Shown here one piece after another: positions 17,686 through 26,305 of a stretch of 64,000 bases of DNA. The notes under the pieces were generated by a model. The model made no database searches. It was not told the origin of the DNA and saw nothing but the letters and a program-made list of their open reading frames with translations. Origin of the DNA: Bradyrhizobium nitroreducens. Its GTDB lineage: Bacteria > Pseudomonadota > Alphaproteobacteria > Rhizobiales > Xanthobacteraceae. The stretch spans positions 6,854,774 through 6,918,773 of the forward strand of contig NZ_LFJC01000003.1 in the NCBI RefSeq assembly GCF_002776695.1, in the 5' to 3' direction. The translations under genes and the position numbers were made by a program. Each line of letters begins with the position of its first letter. Within the stretch, counting starts at the first letter, position 1.

Positions 17686-18309
17686 TCATAGTCGTTCCAC
17701 GCTGTAGCTGGGGCAATTGGTGTCGAGCCCGATCGGCGCGTCGGACAGCAAAGGACCAGCTGCGTCGTATCGGGGTCTTGGAGAGCGCTCCAGAGGGTGC
17801 GAGGGGGGGGCGCAAGCCTTCACGATGACCGGCCGATTGGTGTCGATCGGCAGCACCGTCTTGTACGAAATACGCTTGAGGGCCAGATTTGATCGAATGC
17901 TGCTGACACCGGGGATGCGGGACAGTTTGTTGACGATGAGGTCTTCGAGATCTTCGATGTCAGCCGCCATGACGCGGAGCATGTAGTCGCTCTCACCGGT
18001 CATCAGATAGCATTCCATCACCTGGGCCAGCCGGTCAATGGATCGGGTGAAACTCTCGAGTGACGTCTGGACCTGCTTTTCCAGCTTGATCTGGATGAAA
18101 GCCGTTATACCAATGCCGAGCACGGCGGGATCGAGAAGAGCGATCCGTCGATCGATCACGCCGAGTTTTTCGAGTGTTCTGACGCGAGCCAGACACGGCG
18201 ACGGCGAGAGATTGACGCGTGATGCGAGTTCAACATTGGTCAAGCTCGCATTCTGCTGGAGCTCGTTGAGGATCTTGATATCTATTCTGTCGAGAGAGGT
18301 TGTCGACAT
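17686..18309 (-). CDS. Lrp/AsnC-family transcriptional regulator with extended C-terminus
   Basis: A 207-residue protein. Residues 1-60 form the Lrp HTH (LDRIDIKILNELQQNASLTNVELASRVNLS) and ~65-150 the RAM effector domain, including GESDYMLRVMAADIEDLEDL. Lrp proteins normally stop near residue 150-165; here about 50 further residues follow with no family similarity. The extension begins next to a run of eight C (17,803-17,810 read on the minus strand), so an indel in this tract may have removed the original stop. It lies upstream of ribBX on the same strand and probably regulates block B genes. Confidence 0.85.
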   Translation of the reverse strand: MSTTSLDRIDIKILNELQQNASLTNVELASRVNLSPSPCLARVRTLEKLGVIDRRIALLDPAVLGIGITAFIQIKLEKQVQTSLESFTRSIDRLAQVMECYLMTGESDYMLRVMAADIEDLEDLIVNKLSRIPGVSSIRSNLALKRISYKTVLPIDTNRPVIVKACAPPSHPLERSPRPRYDAAGPLLSDAPIGLDTNCPSYSVERL

Positions 18310-18872
18310 CGCGTGTCTCCCAAATCTGGCAGTCTTCTTGCGGCGCTTATCACCATCGTTTGCGGGGCGATGACAATCGCGTGGTAAACGCTAACCGCAA
18401 TTGCGCTTGTGGGATTTCGACAAATCGCCGACTTGTATCGAAAAACCGTCAACCTTCGGATTGTGCGTTGCGATCAGGGTGTTAGTTGCCTAATTTCGAT
18501 ACATTTTTTGCACATGCGATATGCAGGCCGATGTTGATCCAACGGATCGATCACGATGCAACGGTCGGCGCTTCATCGAGTGGCTCCCCCTGGCACTTGA
18601 CGGGATGTGCAGCAGAGCTTCGGTGTCGAGTGTCGCAACTCTGCGGCCCTGTTTCGTACGACCGCCTTTCGCCGCGTGTGGCCGTGGTCCCAGGTCGCTG
18701 ACCACACCGCCGGCGTTGTGCCAAGTGGTTCGGCAGGAACAACAGCCCACCCTCGACGACCAGATAATGGCAAAGATCGGCCGGACGAGAGAGCTGGATC
18801 AAGCGACGCCGACAGGTCGCTGCAGCATAAAATGCTGATGAAGCTTCTGCGACACGCGTTGTTCAAGCAGTA
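18310..18872. other. Gene-free spacer
   Basis: About 560 bases between the Lrp-type regulator (minus) and the VOC gene (plus). Short open frames exist on both strands, but none shows a recognisable domain or codon pattern. It should hold the divergent promoters. The part from 18,310 to 18,530 is visibly less GC-rich than its surroundings, as expected for a promoter region. I see no transposon ends or repeats in it. Confidence 0.4.
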
Positions 18873-19286
18873 ATGCTGAGAGGCTCGAGCGACTATTCAT
18901 CCACGATCGCACTAGGGCGGCGGACGGTTGGATTGTCGAGCGTGAAACTGAAGCAAGTCTATCTGACAGCGAACGATCCTGGACGCCTGGCCGAGTTCTA
19001 TGAAGGCTTGGGTTTGAAGGTGCGCTTCGCTGATCCCGGCAAGTGGATCCAGTTCGTCAGCGATGCGGCTGCGTTCTGCGTCGCCGACCCGATGGAGTCC
19101 GCGTCGGAACAACTCAAGGATGCCGTTCTCGTCTTCGATGTCGACAACCTGGAGGCCGCCATGGAGCGTGCCGCAGCCATGGGTGCGCAAGTCGGCGCGG
19201 TTCGGGACATGGCCAGTCATGGCCGTGCGGTGAAGGTGCGGGATCCGGGCGGCAACGTCATCCAGTTCTATCAAGCAGCCGGATAG
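18873..19286 (+). CDS. Small VOC-family (glyoxalase/bleomycin-resistance fold) protein
   Basis: A single-module VOC protein of 114-137 residues, depending on the start. The fold elements are clear: VKLKQVYLTANDPGRLAEFYEGLGL at the front and RDPGGNVIQFYQ at the end, with the latter's aspartate/glutamine-type metal edge. The GTG at 18,942 or TTG at 18,933 gives the normal family N-terminus; ATG 18,873 adds ~20 residues without similarity. Function could be isomerisation, ring opening or resistance; none can be chosen. It is the first plus-strand gene of block B, followed closely by the flavin reductase. Confidence 0.75.
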   Translation: MLRGSSDYSSTIALGRRTVGLSSVKLKQVYLTANDPGRLAEFYEGLGLKVRFADPGKWIQFVSDAAAFCVADPMESASEQLKDAVLVFDVDNLEAAMERAAAMGAQVGAVRDMASHGRAVKVRDPGGNVIQFYQAAG

Positions 19287-19376
19287 TTCAGACGTTCACC
19301 GGGGCAGCGCTGCATGCCCGGACTCACAATCAGACAAATAGGGCGCATCCATCTCGTGAATCGAAGAGTCGTAGCC

Positions 19377-19901
19377 ATGTCGTCCGCAACACCGCCGCTG
19401 TCCGAACCGAGCCCACTCGATGCCGCAGCATTCCGCGCTGCAATGCGCAACGTGCCGGGCACCGTGTCGATCGTCACGACAGGCCGGGCGCCGAACCGTC
19501 ATGGTCTGACACTGACGGCGGGCTGCTCGCTGTCGGCGGCTCCGCCCAGCGTGCTGGTTTGCGTCAATCGATCTGCCGGTGCGCACGACACCATTCTCAG
19601 CAGTGGGTCGTTCTGCTGGAATATTCTGGGGGGCGAGCATCGCGATCTGGCGCTCAAGTTTTCCGGGCAGGACGGCAGCAAGGGCGATATCCGCTTCGGC
19701 GACGGTTTGTGGTGCGATCTCAAAACCGGAGCACCAAGTCTGGTCGGCGCGGTCTGCAGCTTCGATTGCCGCGTGTTGAATGCTTACAGCGACAGTAGTC
19801 ACACCATCTTCACCGGAGAGGTGGTGGCTCAGACGACGAGAGCCGGATGTGAGGCGGTCGTCTACATCGACGGATCTTTCGCCGCGCCAAAGGCGGTCTG
19901 A
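19377..19901 (+). CDS. Flavin reductase, short-chain (HpaC/RutF-like) component
   Basis: A 174-residue flavin reductase-like protein. Family segments visible are FRAAMRNVPGTVSIVTTG at the start, GLTLTAGCSLSAAPPSVLVCVNRSA in the FMN-binding region, SGSFCWNILGGEHRDLALKFSG, and the closing HTIFTGEVV. Such enzymes reduce FMN or FAD with NAD(P)H and hand the reduced flavin to a separate monooxygenase. The obvious partner here is the luciferase-family protein at 25,165. ATG 19,377 is preferred over 19,314 because the extra 21 residues lack similarity. Confidence 0.85.
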   Translation: MSSATPPLSEPSPLDAAAFRAAMRNVPGTVSIVTTGRAPNRHGLTLTAGCSLSAAPPSVLVCVNRSAGAHDTILSSGSFCWNILGGEHRDLALKFSGQDGSKGDIRFGDGLWCDLKTGAPSLVGAVCSFDCRVLNAYSDSSHTIFTGEVVAQTTRAGCEAVVYIDGSFAAPKAV

Positions 19902-20015
19902 ATCACAGGACGACGTCCGACGCCGCTACGTTTCCGCCACAGCCAAGATGGAACCGATCTGCATGCAAGGAAGACGAAGACTTTCCATCGCGCATCCATC
20001 AGCGGTCGGTCGCTG

Positions 20016-20885
20016 ATGCTGTCGCTCTGGCTCAATGTAATCGCCGGCGGGGTGCTCATCGGGCTGGTTTACGGGCTCGTCGCGCTCGGTCTCACGATCA
20101 TCTTCGGCGTCATGCGCGTGGTCAATTTCGCTCATGGCGAGATGGTCGTGTTCGGGATCTACATCGGATACTGGACTGTTCGAATCTGGGACGTCCCGAT
20201 CGTTCTAGCCGCCGCGATCGCCGCGGTCGTCATGTTCGTGTTCGGCTATCTGCTGGAGACGCTCGTCGTGAAACGGTTCGTCAATCGGCCGCATCACTAT
20301 CAGTTCATCGTCTTCATCGGCCTCTCACTGCTTTTCAGCGGCGTATTGCTGATGTCGTTCGGTCCGGACCCGCGGCCGACGGCGTCTCAGCTGTCCTTCC
20401 AGACCGTGAGCGTGGGACCGCTCACCTTGGATTGGGCCCGCATCCAGGCGGCCGCTACGGCCGGACTGCTGATCGCCGCACTGGGAGCCTATCTGAAGTA
20501 TTCCGCATTCGGCCGATCGCTGCGGGGCGCCGCCAATAATCGACTGGGCGGACTGGTGGTCGGGCTGAATATCCCTCGGGTCTATGCGGTGACCTTCGGC
20601 ATCGGAACCGCCTGCGCTGGCGTCGCCGGCGCATTGATCTCGCCGCTGTTCGATGCGCAGCCCTATCTCGCCGTCGACTTCACGCTGCTGGCCTTCGTGA
20701 CGGTGATCGTCGGCGGTCTGGGCAGCTTCGGCGGCGCTCTTCTGGGCGGCCTGACGATCGGGGTCGCCGAAGCGATCGCAGCCTTGATGTTCACGCCGTC
20801 GATGAAAACAGCACTCCCTTACGCGCTCCTGATCATCATCCTGATTTTCCGTCCGAGGGGGTTTTTCGGTGCAAAGGACATCTAA
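20016..20885 (+). CDS. livH: Branched-chain amino acid-type ABC transporter permease LivH
   Basis: A 289-residue permease with about eight membrane helices. The LivH signature GLVYGLVALGLTIIFGVMRVVNFAHGEMV covers residues ~15-45, and TVIVGGLGSFGGALLGGLTIG near residue 235 is also typical. It forms the inner-membrane channel with LivM. In Liv-type systems attached to catabolic islands the substrate is often an aromatic or carboxylic acid rather than an amino acid. It overlaps livM by 17 bases. Confidence 0.92.
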   Translation: MLSLWLNVIAGGVLIGLVYGLVALGLTIIFGVMRVVNFAHGEMVVFGIYIGYWTVRIWDVPIVLAAAIAAVVMFVFGYLLETLVVKRFVNRPHHYQFIVFIGLSLLFSGVLLMSFGPDPRPTASQLSFQTVSVGPLTLDWARIQAAATAGLLIAALGAYLKYSAFGRSLRGAANNRLGGLVVGLNIPRVYAVTFGIGTACAGVAGALISPLFDAQPYLAVDFTLLAFVTVIVGGLGSFGGALLGGLTIGVAEAIAALMFTPSMKTALPYALLIIILIFRPRGFFGAKDI

Positions 20886-21900
20886 TCAGGCCAGCGACAC
20901 CAAGCGTTGGAGCGCCGGCGCTCTGGTCTTCGCCGCGCTCGCCGTGGTGGGTGGCATGTCCAACGCCTACGTCATCTCGCTCCTGACGATCGTCCTGTTG
21001 TTCACCTTCATGGGACAATCGTGGAACCTGATGCTCGGGATCGGCGGGCAGTTATCCATCGGTCACGCGCTGTTCGTTGGAATCGGTGCGTATGCGGTGG
21101 CGATCCTCAACATCAAATACGGCGTCACCCCGTGGATCGGTCTGCTGCTGGGCGCCGTGATTGCGGGCTTCGTCGGCGCGGTGCTCGCGTGGCTGAGCTT
21201 CCGCTTCGAGGTCCGTGGAATCTATTTCGCGCTGCTCACGATCGCAGCCGCCGAATTCGTCCGGATCATGTTCGGCGGGTGGGACTATGTCGGCGGCATG
21301 CAGGGCCTGTTCTATCAGGCGCCGAGCGGCGCGATGGACCTCGGGATGCTGCGCGGTGACGCGCGGTTCTACTACTTCGTCGCGCTCGCGCTTGCGGCCA
21401 TCGGCGTCGCGGGAACGGAGCTGATCTCGCGGTCCTATTGGGGCTATGTCTGGCGGGCGATGCGGGATGACGACGAGGCCGCCCGCGCGCTGGGGGTGCG
21501 GACGTTTCGCCACAAGGTGCTGGTTGTCTCGATATCGGCCGCGACGGCCGCGATCGGCGGCGGCGTGCTGGGCCTGGTGCAGGGCGCTATCTTTCCGGAT
21601 TCGATCATGGGCATGGCGATCTCGGTCGACGTCCTGATCGGCCCCGTGGTCGGCGGATTGGGCACTGCGTTCGGCCCGTTGGTTGGCTCGATGGCCGCAA
21701 TCCCGCTGCATCACGCCATGGGAGCTCTCGGCGACGCCCTGGGGCTCCCCGGACTGAACAGCGTCGCCTACGGGGCGGTGCTGATCCTGGTCGTGTGGTT
21801 TCTGCCCGACGGCATCTGGCCGTCGATCGTCCGGCTCTACGGGGCGACCCAGCTGCCGGCGCGCGGCCGGATCCCACAATTGCGGAAGGTCGAGGAATGA
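20869..21900 (+). CDS. livM: Branched-chain amino acid-type ABC transporter permease LivM
   Basis: A 343-residue permease beginning at GTG 20,869 inside the livH 3' end. The family core is clear: GQSWNLMLGIGGQLSIGHALFVGIGAYAVAIL near residue 45, EVRGIYFALLTIAAAEFVRI near 110, and the permease-ATPase contact loop SYWGYVWRAMRDDDEAARALGV near residue 190. It pairs with LivH and its stop overlaps the livG start (ATGA at 21,897-21,900). Confidence 0.92.
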   Translation: MQRTSNQASDTKRWSAGALVFAALAVVGGMSNAYVISLLTIVLLFTFMGQSWNLMLGIGGQLSIGHALFVGIGAYAVAILNIKYGVTPWIGLLLGAVIAGFVGAVLAWLSFRFEVRGIYFALLTIAAAEFVRIMFGGWDYVGGMQGLFYQAPSGAMDLGMLRGDARFYYFVALALAAIGVAGTELISRSYWGYVWRAMRDDDEAARALGVRTFRHKVLVVSISAATAAIGGGVLGLVQGAIFPDSIMGMAISVDVLIGPVVGGLGTAFGPLVGSMAAIPLHHAMGALGDALGLPGLNSVAYGAVLILVVWFLPDGIWPSIVRLYGATQLPARGRIPQLRKVEE

Positions 21901-22622
21901 CCGCGCTGCTCGAAGTGAAGAACCTGACCAGAGCGTTCGTTGGATTGGTCGCGGTCAATGACGTCAGCTTCTCACTGCAGGCAGGGCGCATCACCGCCCT
22001 GATCGGGCCGAACGGCGCCGGCAAGACCACCTGCTTCAATCTCGTTGCCGGGGCGCTGAGACCGACCGCCGGGCAGGTGCTGTTCGAGGGGCGTTCGCTC
22101 GAGCGCGAGCCGCCCGAAGCGGTGTGCCGCATGGGCATTGCGCGCACCTTCCAGATCGTCCGGCCGATGACAGATATGTCGGTGCTCGAGAATGCCATGG
22201 TGGGCGCCTTCAGCTGGACGACGAACGTCAAGGAGGCGCGGGAGAAGGCGTATGAGTCGCTCGAAAATGTCGGGCTCGCCGGCAAGGCGAATGCCCGGAC
22301 GGATCAGTTGACGTTGCCCGATCGCAAGATGCTGGAGATGGCGAAGGCGCTCTCGACCCGCCCCAAGCTGCTGCTGCTCGACGAAGTGATGGCGGGGCTG
22401 CGTCCGACCGAAGCGGCCGGCGTCGTCGGCGTGCTGCACAGGCTCGCCGAGGGCGGATTGACGATCCTGCTGGTCGAGCACGTGATGCGGATCGTGATGG
22501 AGGTGGCGTCGACCGTGGTGGTGCTTCACCACGGCGCCAAGATCGCCGAGGGCAAGCCGTCAGAGGTGGTGGCGAATCCTGCGGTGCTGGAAAGTTATCT
22601 GGGAGCCGGCTTCCATGCCTGA
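21897..22622 (+). CDS. livG: ABC transporter ATP-binding protein LivG
   Basis: A 241-residue ATPase. Walker A is GPNGAGKTT near residue 38 and the LivG-specific IARTFQIVRPMTDMSVLEN follows. Walker B reads LLLLDEVMAGLRPTE, and the switch histidine is in LLVEHVMR. The signature motif normally reading LSGGQ is LTLPDRK here. Liv-type ATPases with a diverged signature and DEVMAGL are a recognised subgroup, so this need not be inactivating. ATG 21,897 overlaps the livM stop. Confidence 0.92.
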   Translation: MTALLEVKNLTRAFVGLVAVNDVSFSLQAGRITALIGPNGAGKTTCFNLVAGALRPTAGQVLFEGRSLEREPPEAVCRMGIARTFQIVRPMTDMSVLENAMVGAFSWTTNVKEAREKAYESLENVGLAGKANARTDQLTLPDRKMLEMAKALSTRPKLLLLDEVMAGLRPTEAAGVVGVLHRLAEGGLTILLVEHVMRIVMEVASTVVVLHHGAKIAEGKPSEVVANPAVLESYLGAGFHA

Positions 22623-23334
22623 CGACGCGCTTCTCGCCATCGACGACCTGTGCGTGGCCTACGACGGCTCAAATGCGCTGAACGGCGTGTCGCTCCGCAT
22701 CGGCAAGGGTGAACTGATCTGCGTTGTCGGCGCCAACGGCGCCGGCAAGACCTCTCTGATCCGATCAATCGCGGGGATCGTGCCGTCGTCGGGCGGTTCC
22801 GTCAGGTTCAACGGAGTCGATATCTCGCGGCGACCGCCGTGGGACATCTGCGAAATGGGCATCGCTCAGGTCGCCGAGGGCCGCCAGATCTTCGGTGCGC
22901 TCTCTGTCGAGGACAATCTGCTGATCGGAGGCTCGCTGAAGCGGGCCAGGCACGCCCGGGCAAACACGCTTGATTTCGTCTATCAGCTGTTCGGGCGACT
23001 TCGCGAGCGCCGCGACCAGCTCGCCGGCACGCTCTCCGGCGGCGAGCAGCAGATGCTGGCGATCGGTCGCGCGATCATGTCGAAGCCGGAAATCGTGATG
23101 TTCGACGAGCCGTCGATCGGGCTGTCGCCGGCGCTCACCGACGTAATGTTCGGCGTCGTGAAATCCCTTAACGAGCAGGGCATCACGGTCCTTCTCGTCG
23201 AGCAGAATGTCGCCAAGTCGCTCGCGCTGAGCAGCCGCGGCTATGTGCTCGAGAACGGCTCCGTGGTGTTGCACGGATCGAGCCTCGATCTGCTCGAGAC
23301 CCCCGATGTCCAGCGCGCCTATTTGGGATTGTGA
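22615..23334 (+). CDS. livF: ABC transporter ATP-binding protein LivF
   Basis: A 239-residue ATPase with a canonical set: Walker A GANGAGKTS near residue 40, signature TLSGGEQQMLAIGRAI, Walker B IVMFDEPSIGLSP and switch LLVEQNV. The EGRQIFGALSVEDNLLIG segment is typical of LivF. It starts eight bases inside the end of livG. With livH, livM, livG and the binding protein at 29,038 it completes one importer. Confidence 0.92.
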   Translation: MPDDALLAIDDLCVAYDGSNALNGVSLRIGKGELICVVGANGAGKTSLIRSIAGIVPSSGGSVRFNGVDISRRPPWDICEMGIAQVAEGRQIFGALSVEDNLLIGGSLKRARHARANTLDFVYQLFGRLRERRDQLAGTLSGGEQQMLAIGRAIMSKPEIVMFDEPSIGLSPALTDVMFGVVKSLNEQGITVLLVEQNVAKSLALSSRGYVLENGSVVLHGSSLDLLETPDVQRAYLGL

Positions 23335-23437
23335 GCCGCGCCGTCTCGGCGAGGCGTCGGGCAGTGCCGCTCTCGTCGCGCCGCCGTTTGGTTCACCGCT
23401 CCCCGGCTGTTGCAGCCGCTCTCGCTTGGGTCTCACT

Positions 23438-24202
23438 ATGAACACTGCCACTTCTCTCCTGATCGAGCGTGATCAAGACCTGGTCACGATCACGATGAAC
23501 CGGCCGCCGGCCAATGCGCTGAATGCTCAACTCATCGTCGAGTTGCTGGAGGCGATCCGGCGCTCTGCCGACGACGAGAATCCGCCCGGCATTGTGCTCA
23601 CCGGAGGCGGCGACCGCTTCTTCAGCGCAGGCGGCGACATCAAGGAAGTCGTCGGGATCGATGTCGCGAGGCCGCGCATCCGGTTCTTCCACGAACTCCT
23701 CGTGGCGATGGAGAACTATCCGGGCCCGATCGTCTGCGCCGTCCGCGGCTATGCGGTCGGAGGCGCCCTGGAGTTTCTGCTGCATGCGGACTACGTCGTG
23801 GCGGATGCGTCGTGCAAGATCGGGTTCCCGGAAATCAACCACGGCCTGCTGCCGGTGACCAAAGGCATGCGCCGGGCCGTCGAGAAGCTCGGCGTGCGGG
23901 CGGCACAAGAGCTGCTGTATTGGGGCGAGCTCGTCGGCGCGGAGCGCGCTGTGGCGATCGGCGCCGTGAACGAGATCGTCGCGACCGAGGAGGTCGCGTC
24001 CCGAGCGCGAGACGTGTGCGGCGCGTTGCGGCAGAAAGACCGCAAGCTGTTCCACGCCATCAAACGATCGCTCAACCTCACCAGGCAAATGAGCGATCAG
24101 GCGCTCGAAGAAATGACCGTGGCCGACCTCGACGCCTATGTCACAGACGAGAGCTCGATTAATGTGCGTGCGAGGTTTTTGTCAAGGAACAGTAAGGGCT
24201 GA
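23438..24202 (+). CDS. Enoyl-CoA hydratase/isomerase family protein, copy 1
   Basis: A 254-residue crotonase-fold protein. The oxyanion-hole segments are FSAGGDIKEV near residue 65 and VRGYAVGGALEFLLHADYVVA near residue 105; GFPEINHGLLPVTKGMRRAV follows. The glutamate in PEINHGLLP occupies one usual catalytic position, but the second acidic residue expected just after (GxxP..G region) is not obvious. Hydration or isomerisation of an enoyl-CoA is the likely reaction. It lies 103 bases after livF and immediately before the creatininase gene. Confidence 0.85.
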   Translation: MNTATSLLIERDQDLVTITMNRPPANALNAQLIVELLEAIRRSADDENPPGIVLTGGGDRFFSAGGDIKEVVGIDVARPRIRFFHELLVAMENYPGPIVCAVRGYAVGGALEFLLHADYVVADASCKIGFPEINHGLLPVTKGMRRAVEKLGVRAAQELLYWGELVGAERAVAIGAVNEIVATEEVASRARDVCGALRQKDRKLFHAIKRSLNLTRQMSDQALEEMTVADLDAYVTDESSINVRARFLSRNSKG

Positions 24203-24997
24203 ATGATGGCGCGCGGATATCCCGATCAGATCTATCTGGAGCAGATGAGCCACGAGGAAGTCGCCGCGGCGCTGGCCGGTGGGTGCACGACGGTGGTGAT
24301 CCCGCTGGGGGCCGTCGAGCAGCATGGACCGCATTTGTCTTTGGGCATGGATGCGGATCATGCCGACGCTCTGGCCGAGCGGATCGCGCGCAGCCGCGGC
24401 AACACGCTGGTGGCGCCGACCATCAGGGCCGGCTGCTCGTCTCACCATCTGCCATTCCCGGGTACGATCTCGCTACGGCCGGAGACGCTGGAAGCGATTT
24501 GTGTCGATTATTGCACAAGCCTGGCGCGGCACGGCTTCAAGCGCATCCTGATTCACTCGGGTCACATCGGCAATTTTCCGGTCCTGAAGGACATGCTCGG
24601 TCGCTTGCGCGAGGCCGTCCCCTCGGATGTTGCGATCCTGGCGTTCTTCGACTCGACGAAATGGATCGACACGTGGCGCGATGCGGTGCGCGAAGCCGGA
24701 GGAGACGTGTCGGCCGTCGGCGGCCACGCCGATATCGCCGAGACGTCGCTGATGATGGTCATTCGGCCCGACAGCGTCAGGCCGGACCGCTTCGAGGTGG
24801 GCCATCTCGGCGGCTTGTCGGAGGCTGATCTCGAGCTGATGTGGACGAACGGCATCCGATCGGTTTCGCATAACGGCGTGATCGGAAGTCCGTTCGGCTC
24901 GAGCCACAGCATCGGCGAAGCGTGCCTCGCGGCGGTCGCCGAGTTGCTGATAAAGACCTTCGATAGCGAGGCCGGAGACGCCGGCGTCCGCCGTTGA
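24203..24997 (+). CDS. Creatininase-family hydrolase
   Basis: A 264-residue metal-dependent amidohydrolase of the creatininase fold. The metal site is visible: PLGAVEQHGPHLSLGMDADHAD (Glu, His and Asp ligands near residues 36-53), HSGHIGN near residue 115 where the family usually has NGHGGN, and GHADIAETSLMM near residue 175 with the last Glu. Members cleave cyclic or linear amides (creatinine, formamidopyrimidine, mycofactocin peptide). Its presence in a CoA-based pathway suggests an amide or lactam intermediate, which is inference. The gene starts directly at the stop of the preceding enoyl-CoA hydratase. Confidence 0.85.
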   Translation: MMARGYPDQIYLEQMSHEEVAAALAGGCTTVVIPLGAVEQHGPHLSLGMDADHADALAERIARSRGNTLVAPTIRAGCSSHHLPFPGTISLRPETLEAICVDYCTSLARHGFKRILIHSGHIGNFPVLKDMLGRLREAVPSDVAILAFFDSTKWIDTWRDAVREAGGDVSAVGGHADIAETSLMMVIRPDSVRPDRFEVGHLGGLSEADLELMWTNGIRSVSHNGVIGSPFGSSHSIGEACLAAVAELLIKTFDSEAGDAGVRR

Positions 24998-25164
24998 CGG
25001 TCAGCCCGTCCGCCGCGCGGCGAAGCTTCCCGCGGCGTCTGCCATGTTGCGGATACTGACAGCATAAAGTTCGGAAAGCTTGACTACGCAACGCGGCTTT
25101 CGGGCGAAAATATCGCCCCGCCTATGAAACCCTCTGGCATCTCGAAAGCTAAGAGGATTGAGAC

Positions 25165-26298
25165 ATGGCACTTACGTTCGGGTTCTGGTCTGAACAGGAA
25201 ACCCAGGTCGGCCACAGTTACTCGCGCAGGCTTCACGAACTGGTCGACGAAGTCCGCCTGGCCGAGAAGGTCGGCTTCGACTGTGTCGCGCTCTCTGAGC
25301 AGCACGTGGCACTGGGTGGGATCTCGAGCTCAGCGCCCGAAGTGGTGTTCGGCTATCTGGCCGCGGTGACGTCGCGCGTCAAGCTGCGCGCGGCGGTGAC
25401 GCTGATGCCGCAGCGCATCAACCACGCCCTGCGTTCGGCCGAGCGGCTTGCGGTGACCGACATCCTGTCCAACGGCCGCATGGAATTCTACGGCGGTCGC
25501 GCCAACACCACCATCGCGATGCGGGCGTTCAACGTCGATCCGAACGAAACGCTGGCTCAGATGGAAGAAGGTCTGGCGCTGCTGAAAACGGCGATGCGCC
25601 AGGACATTTTCACGTTTGACGGCAAGTACTACCAGATCCCTCCGCGCCAGCTGGTTCCAAAGCCGCTGCAGAAGCCGCACCCGGTGATCGGGATCGCGGC
25701 GACCAGCGAGCGCAGTCACGTCTGGGCTGCCTCGCAGGGCTTCGCCGTGATGAGCAGCAACATCTATCAGGGCTGGGAAGCTCAGCAGAAGCTGATCGGC
25801 GCCTATCAAACAAACTGGAAGCGCGACGAGGAGGGACCGCTGCAGCGTCCGCGTATCGGCATTCCGCTGTTCATCGGCATCGGTAAAACGGACGAGCAAG
25901 CCAAGGCGGATTATGCCGGCCCGCTGATGCACTATGCCAAGATCTCGACCGATGCCTATCCGCGTCTCGCGGCGATTGCCGACGACTACAAGTACATGGG
26001 AGAGAGCGTGCCGTCGATGGAGCGTGCCGCCAACGACTGGGACTATCTGGTCAACGAGTCGGCCACGACGGTGTGCGGCAGCCCCGATACGGTCATTCGT
26101 CAGATCGAGAAGTTCGAGGCCATGGGGATCGACGAGGTGCTGCTGCACATGGACTCCGTCCCGCACGAAAAGATCATGGAGGCGATCGACATGGTCGGTC
26201 GCTACGTCATCCCGCATTTCAACGACAGAAACAACGTCGTGCGGCCGACCGAGGAGATCCTCGGTCAGATCCGGCTGATGCGGACCAAGAACAAGTAA
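25165..26298 (+). CDS. LLM-class flavin-dependent monooxygenase (bacterial luciferase family)
   Basis: A 377-residue TIM-barrel protein of the luciferase-like group. Recognisable parts are LVDEVRLAEKVGFDCVALSEQH (residues ~25-50), KLRAAVTLMPQRINHALRSAERLAVTDILSNGRMEFYGGR near residue 80-110, and the late VCGSPDTVIRQIEKFEAMGIDEVLLHMD. It would oxidise its substrate with O2 and reduced FMN supplied by the reductase at 19,377. The substrate is unknown. It is one of the central enzymes of block B and is followed after 7 bases by an enoyl-CoA hydratase gene. Confidence 0.88.
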   Translation: MALTFGFWSEQETQVGHSYSRRLHELVDEVRLAEKVGFDCVALSEQHVALGGISSSAPEVVFGYLAAVTSRVKLRAAVTLMPQRINHALRSAERLAVTDILSNGRMEFYGGRANTTIAMRAFNVDPNETLAQMEEGLALLKTAMRQDIFTFDGKYYQIPPRQLVPKPLQKPHPVIGIAATSERSHVWAASQGFAVMSSNIYQGWEAQQKLIGAYQTNWKRDEEGPLQRPRIGIPLFIGIGKTDEQAKADYAGPLMHYAKISTDAYPRLAAIADDYKYMGESVPSMERAANDWDYLVNESATTVCGSPDTVIRQIEKFEAMGIDEVLLHMDSVPHEKIMEAIDMVGRYVIPHFNDRNNVVRPTEEILGQIRLMRTKNK

Positions 26299-26305
26299 TC
26301 CAACG

